This document shows positions 6,373-15,207 of a stretch of 20,067 nucleotides of DNA, piece after piece. Each line of letters begins with the position of its first letter. Position 1 is the first letter of the stretch. This DNA comes from Alloprevotella sp. (GTDB taxonomy: Bacteria > Bacteroidota > Bacteroidia > Bacteroidales > Bacteroidaceae), in the NCBI GenBank assembly GCA_015259235.1, contig JABZGM010000014.1, forward strand, positions 1 through 20,067. The letters are read 5' to 3'. Both the position numbers and the translations under genes were made by a program. Below the pieces are notes generated by a model. That model had not been told where the DNA came from, made no database searches, and worked only from the letters and a program-made list of their open reading frames with translations.

Positions 6373-8529
6373 ATGCTAACAACTCTCGTTTGCTGCAGCG
6401 CATTGCTCAGCCTTCCCACAACTCAGGGGACAGACAAAACCACAGTCCCCACGGACTCAATGGCAAACGCTACTGTTGCCCCAGACTCACGCCACGAAGT
6501 GGTGCTTCCCACGGCACAAATCCAAGAAATGAAGTGCAATCGCAAAGACCTTGCGCCTCAACTTGGCGTGAAAGTGGAATCTTCACTGATGAACAATCAT
6601 CAACTCCGCACGCTCAAAGACCTCACTGCCGTAGTGCCCAACTTCTATATGCCCGATTACGGGAGCAAGCAAAATGCTCCTCTCTACATTCGTGGCATAG
6701 GTGCGAAAGCCAAAGCACCCACAGCTGGTTTTTATGTAGATGGTGTGCCCCACTTTGAGGGAGCTGCTTTTGATTTTGTTCTTGACGATGTACGTAGCAT
6801 CGAAGTGTTGCGCGGTGCACAAGGTGCACTCTATGGTCGCAATGCCATTGGCGGCATTGTGAATGTGCAAACATTCTCGCCTTTCGACCGCACAGGCACG
6901 CGTTTGCGCCTGGGCTACGGCAATTACAATGACTTCTCTGCCAATCTGTCTACTCAAACCACGTTCAACAATCGTTGGGGTGTTTCTCTCTCTGCAGGTG
7001 GGCACAAACGTGATGGATATTTCAAAAACAAATTCACCAACCAATCTGCCGATGCGCTCAAAGAACGCTATGCGCGTGTGGGCGTGGAGTGGCGTGCCAA
7101 TGACCACTGGACGATGCGCCTCAGCTCTATGGTCGATTACACGGACCAAGGAGGTTATCCTTATGGTGTGTGGGACAAAAATACCCAACGTGTGAATGAG
7201 GTGAACTACAATCATCCCTCAGGCTACGAGCGTTTGCTCAATACCAACGGTATGCGCTGGCAATATGTGGGTAAGGGCTTCGACTTCAATAGCCAAACGT
7301 CTTATCAATATCTGAAAGATCATCAAACCATTGACCAAGATTTCACTCCAAAGCCCTATGCGGAGGTGGATTTCCGTACGCGTCAAAATTTGGTGAGTCA
7401 GGAGTTTTCGCTGAAATCTAACACGAACTCGCGCTATCAATGGATGTTTGGTCTCTTTGGCATGGCACAATGGGTGAAAAACAATATTGATGTGGCGAAT
7501 AATATGCCTTCGCCCAAAACAAAGCAAGGCGCAGATTTAAGATCTGTGTCAGATTATCTCTTGTCCACTCAGACCTTTGCTTTCTATCATCAGTCTAGTT
7601 ACAATGTGTGGCGTGGACTTTCATTGACAGCTGCTTTGCGCTACGATTTCGAACAAGCCACCGATGACTATAAGAATGAGAGATTTTCTATTTCCACTGG
7701 CAAGCCTTTGGGCAAGGGGAACCAAAATTGGGTAAGTAAATTGCATTTCTCTCAGCTCACGCCTAAATTTGCCGTGCAATACCGTTGGACGGCTGCCGAT
7801 GTCTATGCACAAGTAGCGCGCGGATACAAGGCTGGCGGATTCAACCAAACCTTCCGCAATGAGACAGAGCGCACCTTCTTGCCTGAAACCAACTGGAGTT
7901 ATGAAGTGGGTACGCATTTCCATCTGCCATTTTGGGCTACAGAAGGGCAACTTTCTCTCTACTACACCGATTGGCGCGATCAACAAGTTGCGCTCACGGT
8001 GCCTGGAGTGGGCAATATCTTGCACAATGCTGGACATTCTGACAGCAAAGGTTGGGAAATCTCTGTGCGCACTTCGCCGATCAAAGGCTTAATGTTGCGT
8101 GCTGCTTATGGCTATAACTATGCGCGCTTCGTGGACTATAAACAAGAAACTGTCGCTGCAGCTGGTAAACCTGCCAAGGTGGTGGATTATGCTCATCACA
8201 TTGTGCCTCTCACTCCTCAACATACGCTTTCTGCGATGGGAGATTACACAGTGAATAAGCCTCTGAATTTGATGGACCGACTCACTTTCTCTGTCGGAAC
8301 TTCTGCCCTTGGTCGCATCTATTGGCACGAAGACAATGATGCTCAGCAACCTTTCTATGCGCTGCTCGATGCAAAAGTGCGTATGGAATGGGGAAACCTC
8401 GGGGTAGAACTTTGGGGCAAGAACCTCACTTCTACTAAATATGTGGTCTATGGCTTCAAATCTAGTGCCAATTATGCACAAGCTGGACGTCCGCTCACTT
8501 TCGGCTGCACAGTTAATTATCAGTTTTAA
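6373..8529 (+). CDS. TonB-dependent outer-membrane receptor (likely heme/porphyrin or siderophore uptake)
   Basis: Outer-membrane receptor of 718 residues using TonB energy for uptake. A short signal peptide (residues 1 to about 19) is followed by a TonB-box-like 'EVVLPTA' (42-48). The plug domain (about 60-175) contains 'LRTLKDLTAVVPNFY', 'PLYIRGIG', 'GFYVDGVP', 'SIEVLRGAQGALYGRNAIGG' and 'GIVNV', all typical. The rest is a 22-strand-type barrel ending in the aromatic C-terminal 'VNYQF'. It lacks the N-terminal carboxypeptidase-like domain of SusC-type glycan importers, so a metal-chelate or porphyrin substrate is more likely. The stop codon overlaps the hemY start by one base (TAATG), implying translational coupling. 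Because the next gene oxidises porphyrinogens, uptake of a porphyrin or heme precursor is my inference; no diagnostic heme ligands are claimed. Confidence 0.92.
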   Translation: MLTTLVCCSALLSLPTTQGTDKTTVPTDSMANATVAPDSRHEVVLPTAQIQEMKCNRKDLAPQLGVKVESSLMNNHQLRTLKDLTAVVPNFYMPDYGSKQNAPLYIRGIGAKAKAPTAGFYVDGVPHFEGAAFDFVLDDVRSIEVLRGAQGALYGRNAIGGIVNVQTFSPFDRTGTRLRLGYGNYNDFSANLSTQTTFNNRWGVSLSAGGHKRDGYFKNKFTNQSADALKERYARVGVEWRANDHWTMRLSSMVDYTDQGGYPYGVWDKNTQRVNEVNYNHPSGYERLLNTNGMRWQYVGKGFDFNSQTSYQYLKDHQTIDQDFTPKPYAEVDFRTRQNLVSQEFSLKSNTNSRYQWMFGLFGMAQWVKNNIDVANNMPSPKTKQGADLRSVSDYLLSTQTFAFYHQSSYNVWRGLSLTAALRYDFEQATDDYKNERFSISTGKPLGKGNQNWVSKLHFSQLTPKFAVQYRWTAADVYAQVARGYKAGGFNQTFRNETERTFLPETNWSYEVGTHFHLPFWATEGQLSLYYTDWRDQQVALTVPGVGNILHNAGHSDSKGWEISVRTSPIKGLMLRAAYGYNYARFVDYKQETVAAAGKPAKVVDYAHHIVPLTPQHTLSAMGDYTVNKPLNLMDRLTFSVGTSALGRIYWHEDNDAQQPFYALLDAKVRMEWGNLGVELWGKNLTSTKYVVYGFKSSANYAQAGRPLTFGCTVNYQF

Positions 8530-10058
8530 TGGATAGTCTGTGCACGATGTCACAATCTTCACAAAACGTTACTCCCGACACGCAACATCGTGTCGAAAGC
8601 TCGCAAGGTGTTGCCCTCTCTTCTCACTGCCACGAAGTTGTGGTGGTGGGAGGAGGGCTCACGGGGCTTGTCACGGCGTTTATGCTCCGACAAAAGGGCG
8701 TAGATGTGGCTGTGGTGGAAAGAGAAAATCGCGTTGGTGGGCAGATTCACACCTACCACGAGGGAGATTTCACCTTTGAGAGTGGTCCTTCTACGAGCGC
8801 GTTGAGTCATCCTGAGGTGGCTGAGCTCTTTGAACTTCTCGATAAATCCACTTTGCTCAAAGCATGCAAAGAATCGCACGCACGATGGATTTGGCACAAA
8901 CGGAAGTTTGTAGACATGCCCCACGGATTGTGGAGCGGACTCACCACACCTTTGGTGACCCTCTACGACAAGTTTCGACTTTTGGCAGAACCCTTTCGCC
9001 AGCGCGGGGTGAATCCCAACGAAACGGTGGGCGAAATCAGTCGCCGCAGATTGGGAAATTCCTATTTCCGTAATTTTGTTGATCCGTTTGTTTCGGGAGT
9101 CTATGCCGGCGATCCCGACAAATTGGTCACTCGTTTTGCATTGCCCAAATTGTATGCCTTAGAACAAACGTACGGCAGTTTCATTCGTGGTGCAATACAG
9201 AAGATGCGCACACCCAAAACCGAACGAGAGCGTTTGGCGACCAAAGAAGTGTGGTCGTGCGAGGGCGGAATGGAACGCCTCATCGAGCAGTTGGCTGACG
9301 GCATCGGACGCGAACGCATCTATCTTGGTGTCACCTCTGCCGTGTTGCGACCAGAAGGCAAAGACCGTTGGGAACTCCACGGCATTGTGACCACAACAAA
9401 AGACGCGATGTCGGATGTTTCTGAACCTTCTTCGGCTTGCGGTGAACAGTTGTCTGAAAAAAAAGAAATGCAAACGGCAAAAAACAATTTCGTTTGTCGT
9501 GCGCAACGCGTCATCACCACTTGTCCAGCCTATGCGCTGCCAGAATTGTTGCCTTTTGTGGAAACTTCGTTGTTGAAAGACGTGTCTACCCTCACTTATG
9601 CACCAGTGGTGCAAGTGGCAGTCGGATTTAAGGATGTGCAAGGTCGTTCATTTCATGCCTTCGGTGGGTTGGTTCCCTCCACAGCAGGGCGAAAGGTGCT
9701 GGGCATTCTCTTTCCCTCTTCGTGCTTTTCGCATCGCGCTCCCGAGGGTGGGGCATTGTTCTCCGTCTTTATGGGCGGTGTGCGCCATCCCGAATGGGTG
9801 GAAGCCAGTGATGATGCCATCACCGAAACTGTTTTGGGAGAACTCCAAACGATGCTGGGATTGCCCCGCGATTTACAGCCCGACTTGGTGCGCATCTTCC
9901 GTCACCCACGTGCCATTCCTCAATATGAAGCCTCATCCGCACAGCGATTTGCAGCCATTGCTGCCCTTCAATCGCAATATCCAACGCTCACCCTCGCAGG
10001 CAATCTGCGCGACGGCATCGGCATGAGCGACCGCATCAAACAGGCTTGTGGACTTTAG
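8529..10058 (+). CDS. hemY: FAD-dependent protoporphyrinogen/coproporphyrinogen oxidase (HemY/CgoX type)
   Basis: Flavoprotein oxidising protoporphyrinogen IX (or coproporphyrinogen III in the alternative pathway) to the porphyrin in late heme synthesis. The 509-residue product has the FAD dinucleotide fold 'VVVVGGGLTGLVTA' (37-50), an acidic residue at E64, and 'RVGGQIHT' (68-75). The 'FESGPS' signature follows, and the C-terminal second FAD-contact motif is 'TLAGNLRDGIGMSDRI'. Usual length is about 450-470. The extra residues are an N-terminal extension before residue 35 and a Ser/Glu/Lys-rich insertion at about 292-325 before 'VCRAQRVITTCPA'. The start at 8529 overlaps the receptor stop by one base; Met7 (8547) is an alternative start. 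Bacteroidales often lack early heme synthesis and keep only late steps, which fits coupling to an importer. Symbols hemG and cgoX are also used for this family. Confidence 0.9.
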   Translation: MDSLCTMSQSSQNVTPDTQHRVESSQGVALSSHCHEVVVVGGGLTGLVTAFMLRQKGVDVAVVERENRVGGQIHTYHEGDFTFESGPSTSALSHPEVAELFELLDKSTLLKACKESHARWIWHKRKFVDMPHGLWSGLTTPLVTLYDKFRLLAEPFRQRGVNPNETVGEISRRRLGNSYFRNFVDPFVSGVYAGDPDKLVTRFALPKLYALEQTYGSFIRGAIQKMRTPKTERERLATKEVWSCEGGMERLIEQLADGIGRERIYLGVTSAVLRPEGKDRWELHGIVTTTKDAMSDVSEPSSACGEQLSEKKEMQTAKNNFVCRAQRVITTCPAYALPELLPFVETSLLKDVSTLTYAPVVQVAVGFKDVQGRSFHAFGGLVPSTAGRKVLGILFPSSCFSHRAPEGGALFSVFMGGVRHPEWVEASDDAITETVLGELQTMLGLPRDLQPDLVRIFRHPRAIPQYEASSAQRFAAIAALQSQYPTLTLAGNLRDGIGMSDRIKQACGL

Positions 10059-10067
10059 CGTACCACC

Positions 10068-10147
10068 CTTGAGGAATACTCGTTTTGAGTAAGGATAATC
10101 TTGAGGAATATCAGTCCTGAGGAATACCAATCTTGAGAAATGCGGTG
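10068..10147 (+). repeat. Degenerate ~16-bp tandem repeat after hemY
   Basis: Five units of 15-17 bp start at 10068, 10084, 10100, 10117 and 10132: CTTGAGGAATACTCGT, TTTGAGTAAGGATAAT, CTTGAGGAATATCAGTC, CTGAGGAATACCAAT, CTTGAGAAATGCGGTG. The shared core is TTGAGGAATA. It begins 9 bp after the hemY stop. No coding or known regulatory role is evident. Confidence 0.75.
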
Positions 10148-10210
10148 TCTCACGGCACAACGTGTTGCTCATCTCCCCACTTGTGACTTGCATCCAAGTG
10201 CTTGGGCTTT

Positions 10211-10245
10211 TAGCCCAAATCGGTCATTAGATCCTGAACAGATTT
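10211..10245 (+). repeat. End fragment of the MITE-like element
   Basis: The stretch from CCCAAA at 10214 to GATTT at 10245 matches the left end of the element at 17479-17679. A 23-bp core (10223-10245, beginning GTCATTAGATCCTGAACAG) is identical to 17493-17515. The flanks differ after GATTT, so this is a truncated copy. It also adjoins a small TTGGGCT/AGCCCAA palindrome (10202-10218). Confidence 0.8.
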
Positions 10246-10247
10246 CA

Positions 10248-10294
10248 TTGGCGTAATCACCAGCAAAAGAGATTTTGCAGTGTGGTTACGCCAA
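10248..10294. terminator. Two-step hairpin between convergent hemY and kch
   Basis: TTGGCGTAATCAC (10248-10260) pairs with GTGGTTACGCCAA (10282-10294), 12 of 13 Watson-Crick plus one G-T. Inside it GCAAAA (10263-10268) pairs with TTTTGC (10273-10278) around a GAGA loop. Position between convergent genes suggests a bidirectional terminator, but neither side has a clean T-run, so another role for this palindrome is possible. Confidence 0.55.
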
Positions 10295-10336
10295 TAATAG
10301 TTATGTCAATAGTAGTTGCGTCTATTGTCGTTATAC
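10292..10336 (+). repeat. 15-bp tandem repeat overlapping the kch stop codon
   Basis: Three 15-bp units: CAATAATAGTTATGT (10292), CAATAGTAGTTGCGT (10307), CTATTGTCGTTATAC (10322). The third contains the complement of the K+ channel stop codon (10331-10333). Units 1 and 2 share 12 of 15 positions; unit 3 is more diverged. Confidence 0.6.
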
Positions 10337-11149
10337 CAACTTCTCTCCACATTGTGAACAGAAGCGGTCGTTCTTTCGCACTTTTTGTCCGCAGCGAGGG
10401 CAACATCCATGTTGCACTGGCTTGGAAGTTTCGTTCACAAATGTAGCTGTCACAATACCGGTGGGGATGGCGATGATGGTATAACCCAGCAGCATCACCA
10501 TCGACGAGAGGAATTTCCCCGTAGGTGTCACAGGCGTCACGTCACCAAAGCCCACAGTGGTCATCGTCACGATGGCATAATAAACCGAAGTTCCCAAATC
10601 TGTGAACTGTGTGTGCGGTGCATTTCCCTCCACGATGTACATCAGTGTGCCGATGCAGGTGACCAAGATGAGGACAAAGAGGAAATAGACCAGAATCTTG
10701 TTGAAACTCCTGCGCAGCGATTCTAAAAGGAGATAACCTTCATTGAGAAAACTGAACAAGCGGAACACGCGAAACACGCGAATGAACCGGATGGAGCGAA
10801 GCAAAAGCATATAGCGCGCTCCTGGGAAGATGAACGCCAAATATGGTGGAGCGGTAGAGATGAGATCGATGATGCCGAAGAAACTTAGCGCATATTCTCT
10901 CCGCGATGGCGAGCAATAGAGTCTTGCCACGTAGTCGAAGGTGAAGATTACGGCAAAGAAGTATTCCAACACTTCGAGTGCCACTTGAAAGGGATGTGCG
11001 AGTGAGGGCATACTCTCCACAAAAGCCGTGATGATGCTTGCCAAGATGCCAATGATGAGCAAGACATCATAAGTTTTTCCAGCTGGAGTGTCAGCTAAAA
11101 ATATGATGTGATATAGTCTTTCTTTATCTAACCAAGTGGGTCGTTTCAT
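10331..11149 (-). CDS. Voltage-gated-type potassium channel with C-terminal zinc ribbon
   Basis: Six-helix ion channel, 272 residues from the chosen start. S1 lies near 28-46 and S2 near 60-78. S4 has arginines exactly every third residue (R118, R121, R124, R127, R130 in 'LLRSIRFIRVFRVFRLF'), followed by S5. The selectivity filter is 'TTVGFGD' (197-203), and S6 ends near 'AIPTGIVTATF'. The cytosolic tail carries two CxxC pairs (C250/C253 and C264/C267, 'CPRCG...CSQCGEKL'), a small zinc ribbon in place of the RCK/TrkA_N domain of many prokaryotic channels. I chose the ATG at 11149 ('MKRPTWLDKER') over the longer frame from 11302, because a TAACTTTG promoter box at 11218-11225 lies between them and the extra 51 residues look non-family. 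It transports K+ in the inner membrane; its gating stimulus is unknown. Confidence 0.9.
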   Translation of the reverse strand: MKRPTWLDKERLYHIIFLADTPAGKTYDVLLIIGILASIITAFVESMPSLAHPFQVALEVLEYFFAVIFTFDYVARLYCSPSRREYALSFFGIIDLISTAPPYLAFIFPGARYMLLLRSIRFIRVFRVFRLFSFLNEGYLLLESLRRSFNKILVYFLFVLILVTCIGTLMYIVEGNAPHTQFTDLGTSVYYAIVTMTTVGFGDVTPVTPTGKFLSSMVMLLGYTIIAIPTGIVTATFVNETSKPVQHGCCPRCGQKVRKNDRFCSQCGEKLV

Positions 11150-11217
11150 GATGTGTCGGTAAAGTTTTGTTGTAATGGTTAAAGTATTATGCCCTGTCAC
11201 CATATTGTATTTGTGCG

Positions 11218-11225
11218 CAAAGTTA
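11218..11225 (-). promoter_or_regulatory. -7 box for the K+ channel gene
   Basis: On the minus strand TAACTTTG (followed by C) matches TAnnTTTG perfectly. It would start transcription about 60 nt before the ATG at 11149. The -33 region has no good TTTG at the usual spacing, so strength is uncertain. Confidence 0.45.
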
Positions 11226-11340
11226 CAAAATCGTGTGTAGAAAGGGCGAGAATTTGTGAGATAATGTAGGGAAAGTAGAAAGAAGATGAGAGCAATGAGC
11301 ATGGAAAAGGAATGAAAAAAAGAAAAATCTCATTCGATAT

Positions 11341-11371
11341 TTCGCTAATCACTATGAATTTATTACCTTTG
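11341..11371 (+). promoter_or_regulatory. Promoter of nifJ
   Basis: TACCTTTG at 11364-11371 is a consensus -7 box followed by C. TTCG at 11341-11344 sits 19 bp upstream as a near-consensus -33 element. Transcription would start near 11378, giving a leader of about 230 nt before nifJ. Confidence 0.65.
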
Positions 11372-11422
11372 CAGCATACAATTTGTAATCATTACAGCCC
11401 TGCTTGTTGAAAAACGAGCATT

Positions 11423-11534
11423 CTGGCTTGACTAGCCAGCCTAGATGTGGCATAGACTAACGATATATTTCTCCGAAAATGGAGACTTTCCACCTATGAA
11501 TATTTTTCTGTTCTGTGGAAAGTCGAGCCATTTT
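11423..11534 (+). promoter_or_regulatory. Structured 5' leader of nifJ (two hairpins)
   Basis: Hairpin 1 is CTGGCT (11423-11428) with AGCCAG (11434-11439), loop TGACT. Hairpin 2 is much longer: AAAATGG (11476-11482) pairs with CCATTTT (11528-11534), and GACTTTCCAC (11484-11493) with GTGGAAAGTC (11515-11524). That makes 17 pairs with a 1x3 internal loop and a 21-nt apical loop. No T-run follows, so it is not a simple terminator. It could be an mRNA-stabilising or regulatory structure; I recognise no known riboswitch. Confidence 0.55.
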
Positions 11535-11611
11535 CCTAGCCTTATACCAGCCTTTTACCCATCTCCACAAGGACATAAACAACAACATAACAATATAAAA
11601 CCATAGGCTCT

Positions 11612-14600
11612 ATGGCAAAGAAATTCATTACTTGTGATGGTAACCAAGCGGCTGCACACATCGCTTATATGTTTAGCGAAGTGGCGGCTATCTATCCCAT
11701 CACCCCCTCGTCTACAATGGCTGAGTATGTCGACGATTGGTCGGCTCAAGGTCGCAAAAACATGTTTGGTGAAACTGTGCTCGTGCAAGAAATGCAGAGT
11801 GAAGGCGGTGCCGCTGGTGCTGTGCACGGATCTTTGCAAGCGGGTGCATTGACTTCTACGTTCACCGCATCGCAGGGTTTGCTGTTGATGATCCCCAATA
11901 TGTATAAAATTGCGGGTGAATTCCTTCCCTGTGTGTTCCACGTGTCTGCACGTACCATTGCTTCTCACGCACTTTCCATCTTCGGTGACCACCAAGACGT
12001 GATGTCTGCTCGTCAAACTGGTTTCGCCATGTTGGCAGAAGGTTCTGTGCAAGAAGTTATGGACTTGGCTGGTGTGGCTCACTTGGCTTCTATCAAAACT
12101 CGCGTGCCTTTCATGAACTTCTTCGATGGTTTCCGCACTTCGCATGAAATCCAGAAGATTGAAATGCTCGAAACTGAGGATTTGAAGCCCCTCGTTGACC
12201 AACAAGCGCTCTCTGATTTCCGCAACCGCGCCCTCACGCCCGAGCGTCCTGTGGCTCGCGGTATGGCTGAAAACCCCGAAACTTTCTTTGCTCACCGCGA
12301 AAGTTGCAATCCCTTCTACGAGGCTGTGCCTGAAGTTGTAGAAGAATACATGAACGAAATCTCTCGCATCACAGGTCGCAAGTATGGTCTCTTCAACTAT
12401 TATGGTGACCCCGAAGCCGATCGCGTGATTATCCTCATGGGTTCTGCCACTGAAGCTGCACGCGAAGCCATCGACTATCTCCGTGAAGAGAAGGGTGAAA
12501 AGGTGGGTCTCGTGAGCGTGCACCTCTATCGTCCTTTCTCTGTGAAGCACCTCCTTGCTGCAGTGCCCAAGACGGCAAACCGCATCGCTGTGCTTGACCG
12601 CACGAAAGAACCTGGCGCTAACGGCGAACCTCTCTACCTCGACGTGAAGGAAGCCTTCTACGATCAAGAAAATGCTCCTCTCATCGTGGGCGGTCGCTAC
12701 GGTTTGGGTTCAAACGACACCACGCCTGCACAAATCATGGCAGTGTATGAAAACCTCCAATTGCCCGAACCTAAGAACCACTTCACCGTGGGCATCGTGG
12801 ACGACGTGACCTTCACGTCACTTCCTCCCAAAGAAGAAATCAGCCTTGGCGGTGATGGCATGTTCCAAGCTAAGTTCTATGGTCTCGGTGCTGACGGTAC
12901 TGTTGGTGCTAACAAGAACTCTGTGAAAATCATCGGTGAAACAACCGATAAGTACTGCCAAGCCTACTTCTCTTACGACTCTAAGAAGTCTGGTGGTTTC
13001 ACTTGCTCTCACCTCCGCTTCGGTGATCACCCCATCCGTTCTACCTATTTGGTGAACACCCCCAACTTTGTGGCTTGCCACGTGCAGAGCTACATGCACA
13101 TGTATGACGTGTTGCGCGGTATTCAGCCCAACGGCACATTCCTCCTCAACACCCTTTGGGAAGGTGAAGACCTCGTGCGCAATATGCCTAACAAAATTAA
13201 GCGCATCCTTGCTCAACGCAACATCACGGTCTACACCATCAACGCAACAAAGATTGCGCGCGAAATAGGTCTTGGCAATCGCACCAACACCATCCTTCAA
13301 AGTGCCTTCTTCCGCATCACTAATGTGATTCCTGTGGACAAGGCAGTCAAGGAGATGAAATACTTCATCGAAAAGACTTACGGCAAGAAGGGTCAAGACA
13401 TCGTAGACAAGAACTACGCTGCAGTAGACCGCGGTGGCGAATACCACGAATTCCCCGTAGATCCCGCTTGGGCTTCTCTCGCTGACGACGCTAAGGTGGA
13501 CGATGGCGCTCCTGCATTCATCACTGACATTGCTCGCGTCATCAACGCACAAATGGGTAACGACCTTCCCGTGAGTGCCTTTAAGGGCTTGGAAGATGGT
13601 ACTTGGCACCAAGGTACTGCCGCTTACGAAAAGCGCGGTGTCGCTGCCTATGTTCCTGCTTGGGATTTGGAAAACTGTATCCAATGTAACAAGTGTGCTT
13701 ATGTTTGTCCTCACGCTTGTATCCGTCCCTTCGTGATGGACGAAGCTGAGAAGGCTGCATCTCCCAACTTGAGCGCTATCGAAATGAAAGCTCCTGCCCA
13801 AATGAAGGGTATGAACTTCCGCATCCAGATTTCTGTGCTCGACTGCACGGGTTGCTCAAACTGCGTAGACGTTTGTCCTGGTCGTCCTAAGACGGGTAAG
13901 GCACTCTCTATGTCTCCTCTCCAAGACCAACTTGGCGAAGCTGACAACTGGAAGTATCTCACTGAAAAGGTGACCAACAAGGCGCACCTCATTGACGCAG
14001 CTTCTAACCCCAAGAACACACAGTTCGTTCAACCTCTCTTCGAATTCTCTGGTGCTTGCGCAGGTTGCGGTGAAACTCCTTACGTGAAACTCGTTTCTCA
14101 GCTCTTCGGTGATCGCGAAATGGTGGCGAACGCTACGGGTTGCTCATCCATCTATTCTGCATCTATCCCTTCAACACCATACACCACTAACGCTGAAGGT
14201 CACGGTCCTGCTTGGGCTAACTCACTCTTTGAAGACTTCTGCGAATTTGGTCTCGGTATGACGCTTGCCAACAAGAAGATGCGTGCGCGCATTGAACTCA
14301 TCTTCAAAGATGCCATCGCCAATGGTGAGCACGTGAGCGAAGAGTTCAAGGCTGCCGCTGCTGAATGGCTCGAAGTGAAAGACGATGCCGCAGGTTCTAA
14401 GGCTGCTGCTGCAAAACTCAAACCTATGATTGCCGCTGGTAAGGTTGCTGGTTGCCCTGTTTGCAAGCAACTCGACGAACTCGCTCACTATCTCACCAAG
14501 CGTTCACAATGGATCATCGGTGGTGACGGTGCTGCTTACGACATCGGTTATGGCGGTCTCGACCACGTCATTGCATCTGGTGAAGACGTAAACGTTTTGG

Positions 14601-15187
14601 TGCTCGACACAGAAGTTTACTCTAACACCGGTGGTCAGTCTTCTAAGTCTACCCCAACTGGTGCTGTGGCTAAGTTTGCTGCTTCTGGTAAGCGCATTCG
14701 CAAGAAAGACCTCGGTTTGATTGCCACCACTTATGGCTACGTTTACGTGGCACAAGTGGCAATGGGTGCCGACCACAACCAAACGCTCAAGGCCATCCGC
14801 GAAGCTGAGGCTTATCCTGGTCCATCTCTCATCATTGCTTACTCACCCTGTATTGCACACGGTTTGAAAGCTGGTATGGGTAAGAGCCAACACGAAGAAG
14901 AACTCGCTGTGAAGTGTGGTTACTGGCATCTCTGGCGCTACAACCCTGCGCTCGAAGACCAAGGTAAGAACCCATTCTCACTCGACTCTAAGGCTCCCAA
15001 CTGGGCAGACTTCCAAGACTTCCTCACTGGTGAGGTGCGTTTCCAAGCGCTCAAGAAGCAATTCCCCGAACAAGCTAAAGAACTCTTCCAGGCTTGCGAA
15101 GAAAATGCTCGTCGTCGCTACCAAAGCTACGTGCGCATGACGCAACAAGACTGGAGTCTCCCTGAGGCTGAAACTGCTGAAGCATAA
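11612..15187 (+). CDS. nifJ: Pyruvate:ferredoxin (flavodoxin) oxidoreductase, single-chain
   Basis: Central anaerobic enzyme converting pyruvate and CoA to acetyl-CoA and CO2 with reduction of ferredoxin or flavodoxin; cytosolic. The 1191-residue length matches fused PFORs. The N-terminal pyruvate-binding domain starts 'ITCDGNQAAAHIAY' and 'AAIYPITPSSTMAEYVDDW'. Two 4Fe-4S motifs follow in the ferredoxin-like domain: C689-x2-C-x2-C-x3-CP ('CIQCNKCAYVCP') and C745 ('CTGCSNCVDVCPG'). The TPP domain has 'CAGCGETPYVKL' (from C816), 'GGDGAAYDIGYGGLDH' (about 969-985) and 'VLDTEVYSNTGGQSSKSTPT'. Its codons are strongly biased (GGT, CTC, AAG, TCT), unlike neighbours, as expected for a very abundant protein. 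ATG at 11612 gives the expected N-terminus. It is monocistronic, with its own promoter, a structured leader and a terminator at 15208. Confidence 0.97.
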   Translation: MAKKFITCDGNQAAAHIAYMFSEVAAIYPITPSSTMAEYVDDWSAQGRKNMFGETVLVQEMQSEGGAAGAVHGSLQAGALTSTFTASQGLLLMIPNMYKIAGEFLPCVFHVSARTIASHALSIFGDHQDVMSARQTGFAMLAEGSVQEVMDLAGVAHLASIKTRVPFMNFFDGFRTSHEIQKIEMLETEDLKPLVDQQALSDFRNRALTPERPVARGMAENPETFFAHRESCNPFYEAVPEVVEEYMNEISRITGRKYGLFNYYGDPEADRVIILMGSATEAAREAIDYLREEKGEKVGLVSVHLYRPFSVKHLLAAVPKTANRIAVLDRTKEPGANGEPLYLDVKEAFYDQENAPLIVGGRYGLGSNDTTPAQIMAVYENLQLPEPKNHFTVGIVDDVTFTSLPPKEEISLGGDGMFQAKFYGLGADGTVGANKNSVKIIGETTDKYCQAYFSYDSKKSGGFTCSHLRFGDHPIRSTYLVNTPNFVACHVQSYMHMYDVLRGIQPNGTFLLNTLWEGEDLVRNMPNKIKRILAQRNITVYTINATKIAREIGLGNRTNTILQSAFFRITNVIPVDKAVKEMKYFIEKTYGKKGQDIVDKNYAAVDRGGEYHEFPVDPAWASLADDAKVDDGAPAFITDIARVINAQMGNDLPVSAFKGLEDGTWHQGTAAYEKRGVAAYVPAWDLENCIQCNKCAYVCPHACIRPFVMDEAEKAASPNLSAIEMKAPAQMKGMNFRIQISVLDCTGCSNCVDVCPGRPKTGKALSMSPLQDQLGEADNWKYLTEKVTNKAHLIDAASNPKNTQFVQPLFEFSGACAGCGETPYVKLVSQLFGDREMVANATGCSSIYSASIPSTPYTTNAEGHGPAWANSLFEDFCEFGLGMTLANKKMRARIELIFKDAIANGEHVSEEFKAAAAEWLEVKDDAAGSKAAAAKLKPMIAAGKVAGCPVCKQLDELAHYLTKRSQWIIGGDGAAYDIGYGGLDHVIASGEDVNVLVLDTEVYSNTGGQSSKSTPTGAVAKFAASGKRIRKKDLGLIATTYGYVYVAQVAMGADHNQTLKAIREAEAYPGPSLIIAYSPCIAHGLKAGMGKSQHEEELAVKCGYWHLWRYNPALEDQGKNPFSLDSKAPNWADFQDFLTGEVRFQALKKQFPEQAKELFQACEENARRRYQSYVRMTQQDWSLPEAETAEA

Positions 15188-15207
15188 GCTTTGTAGTACA
15201 ACACATT

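Noticed and set aside
11150..11302. 51-residue N-terminal extension of the K+ channel
   Set aside because: Lies upstream of or across the -7 box at 11218-11225 and does not resemble the family N-terminus.
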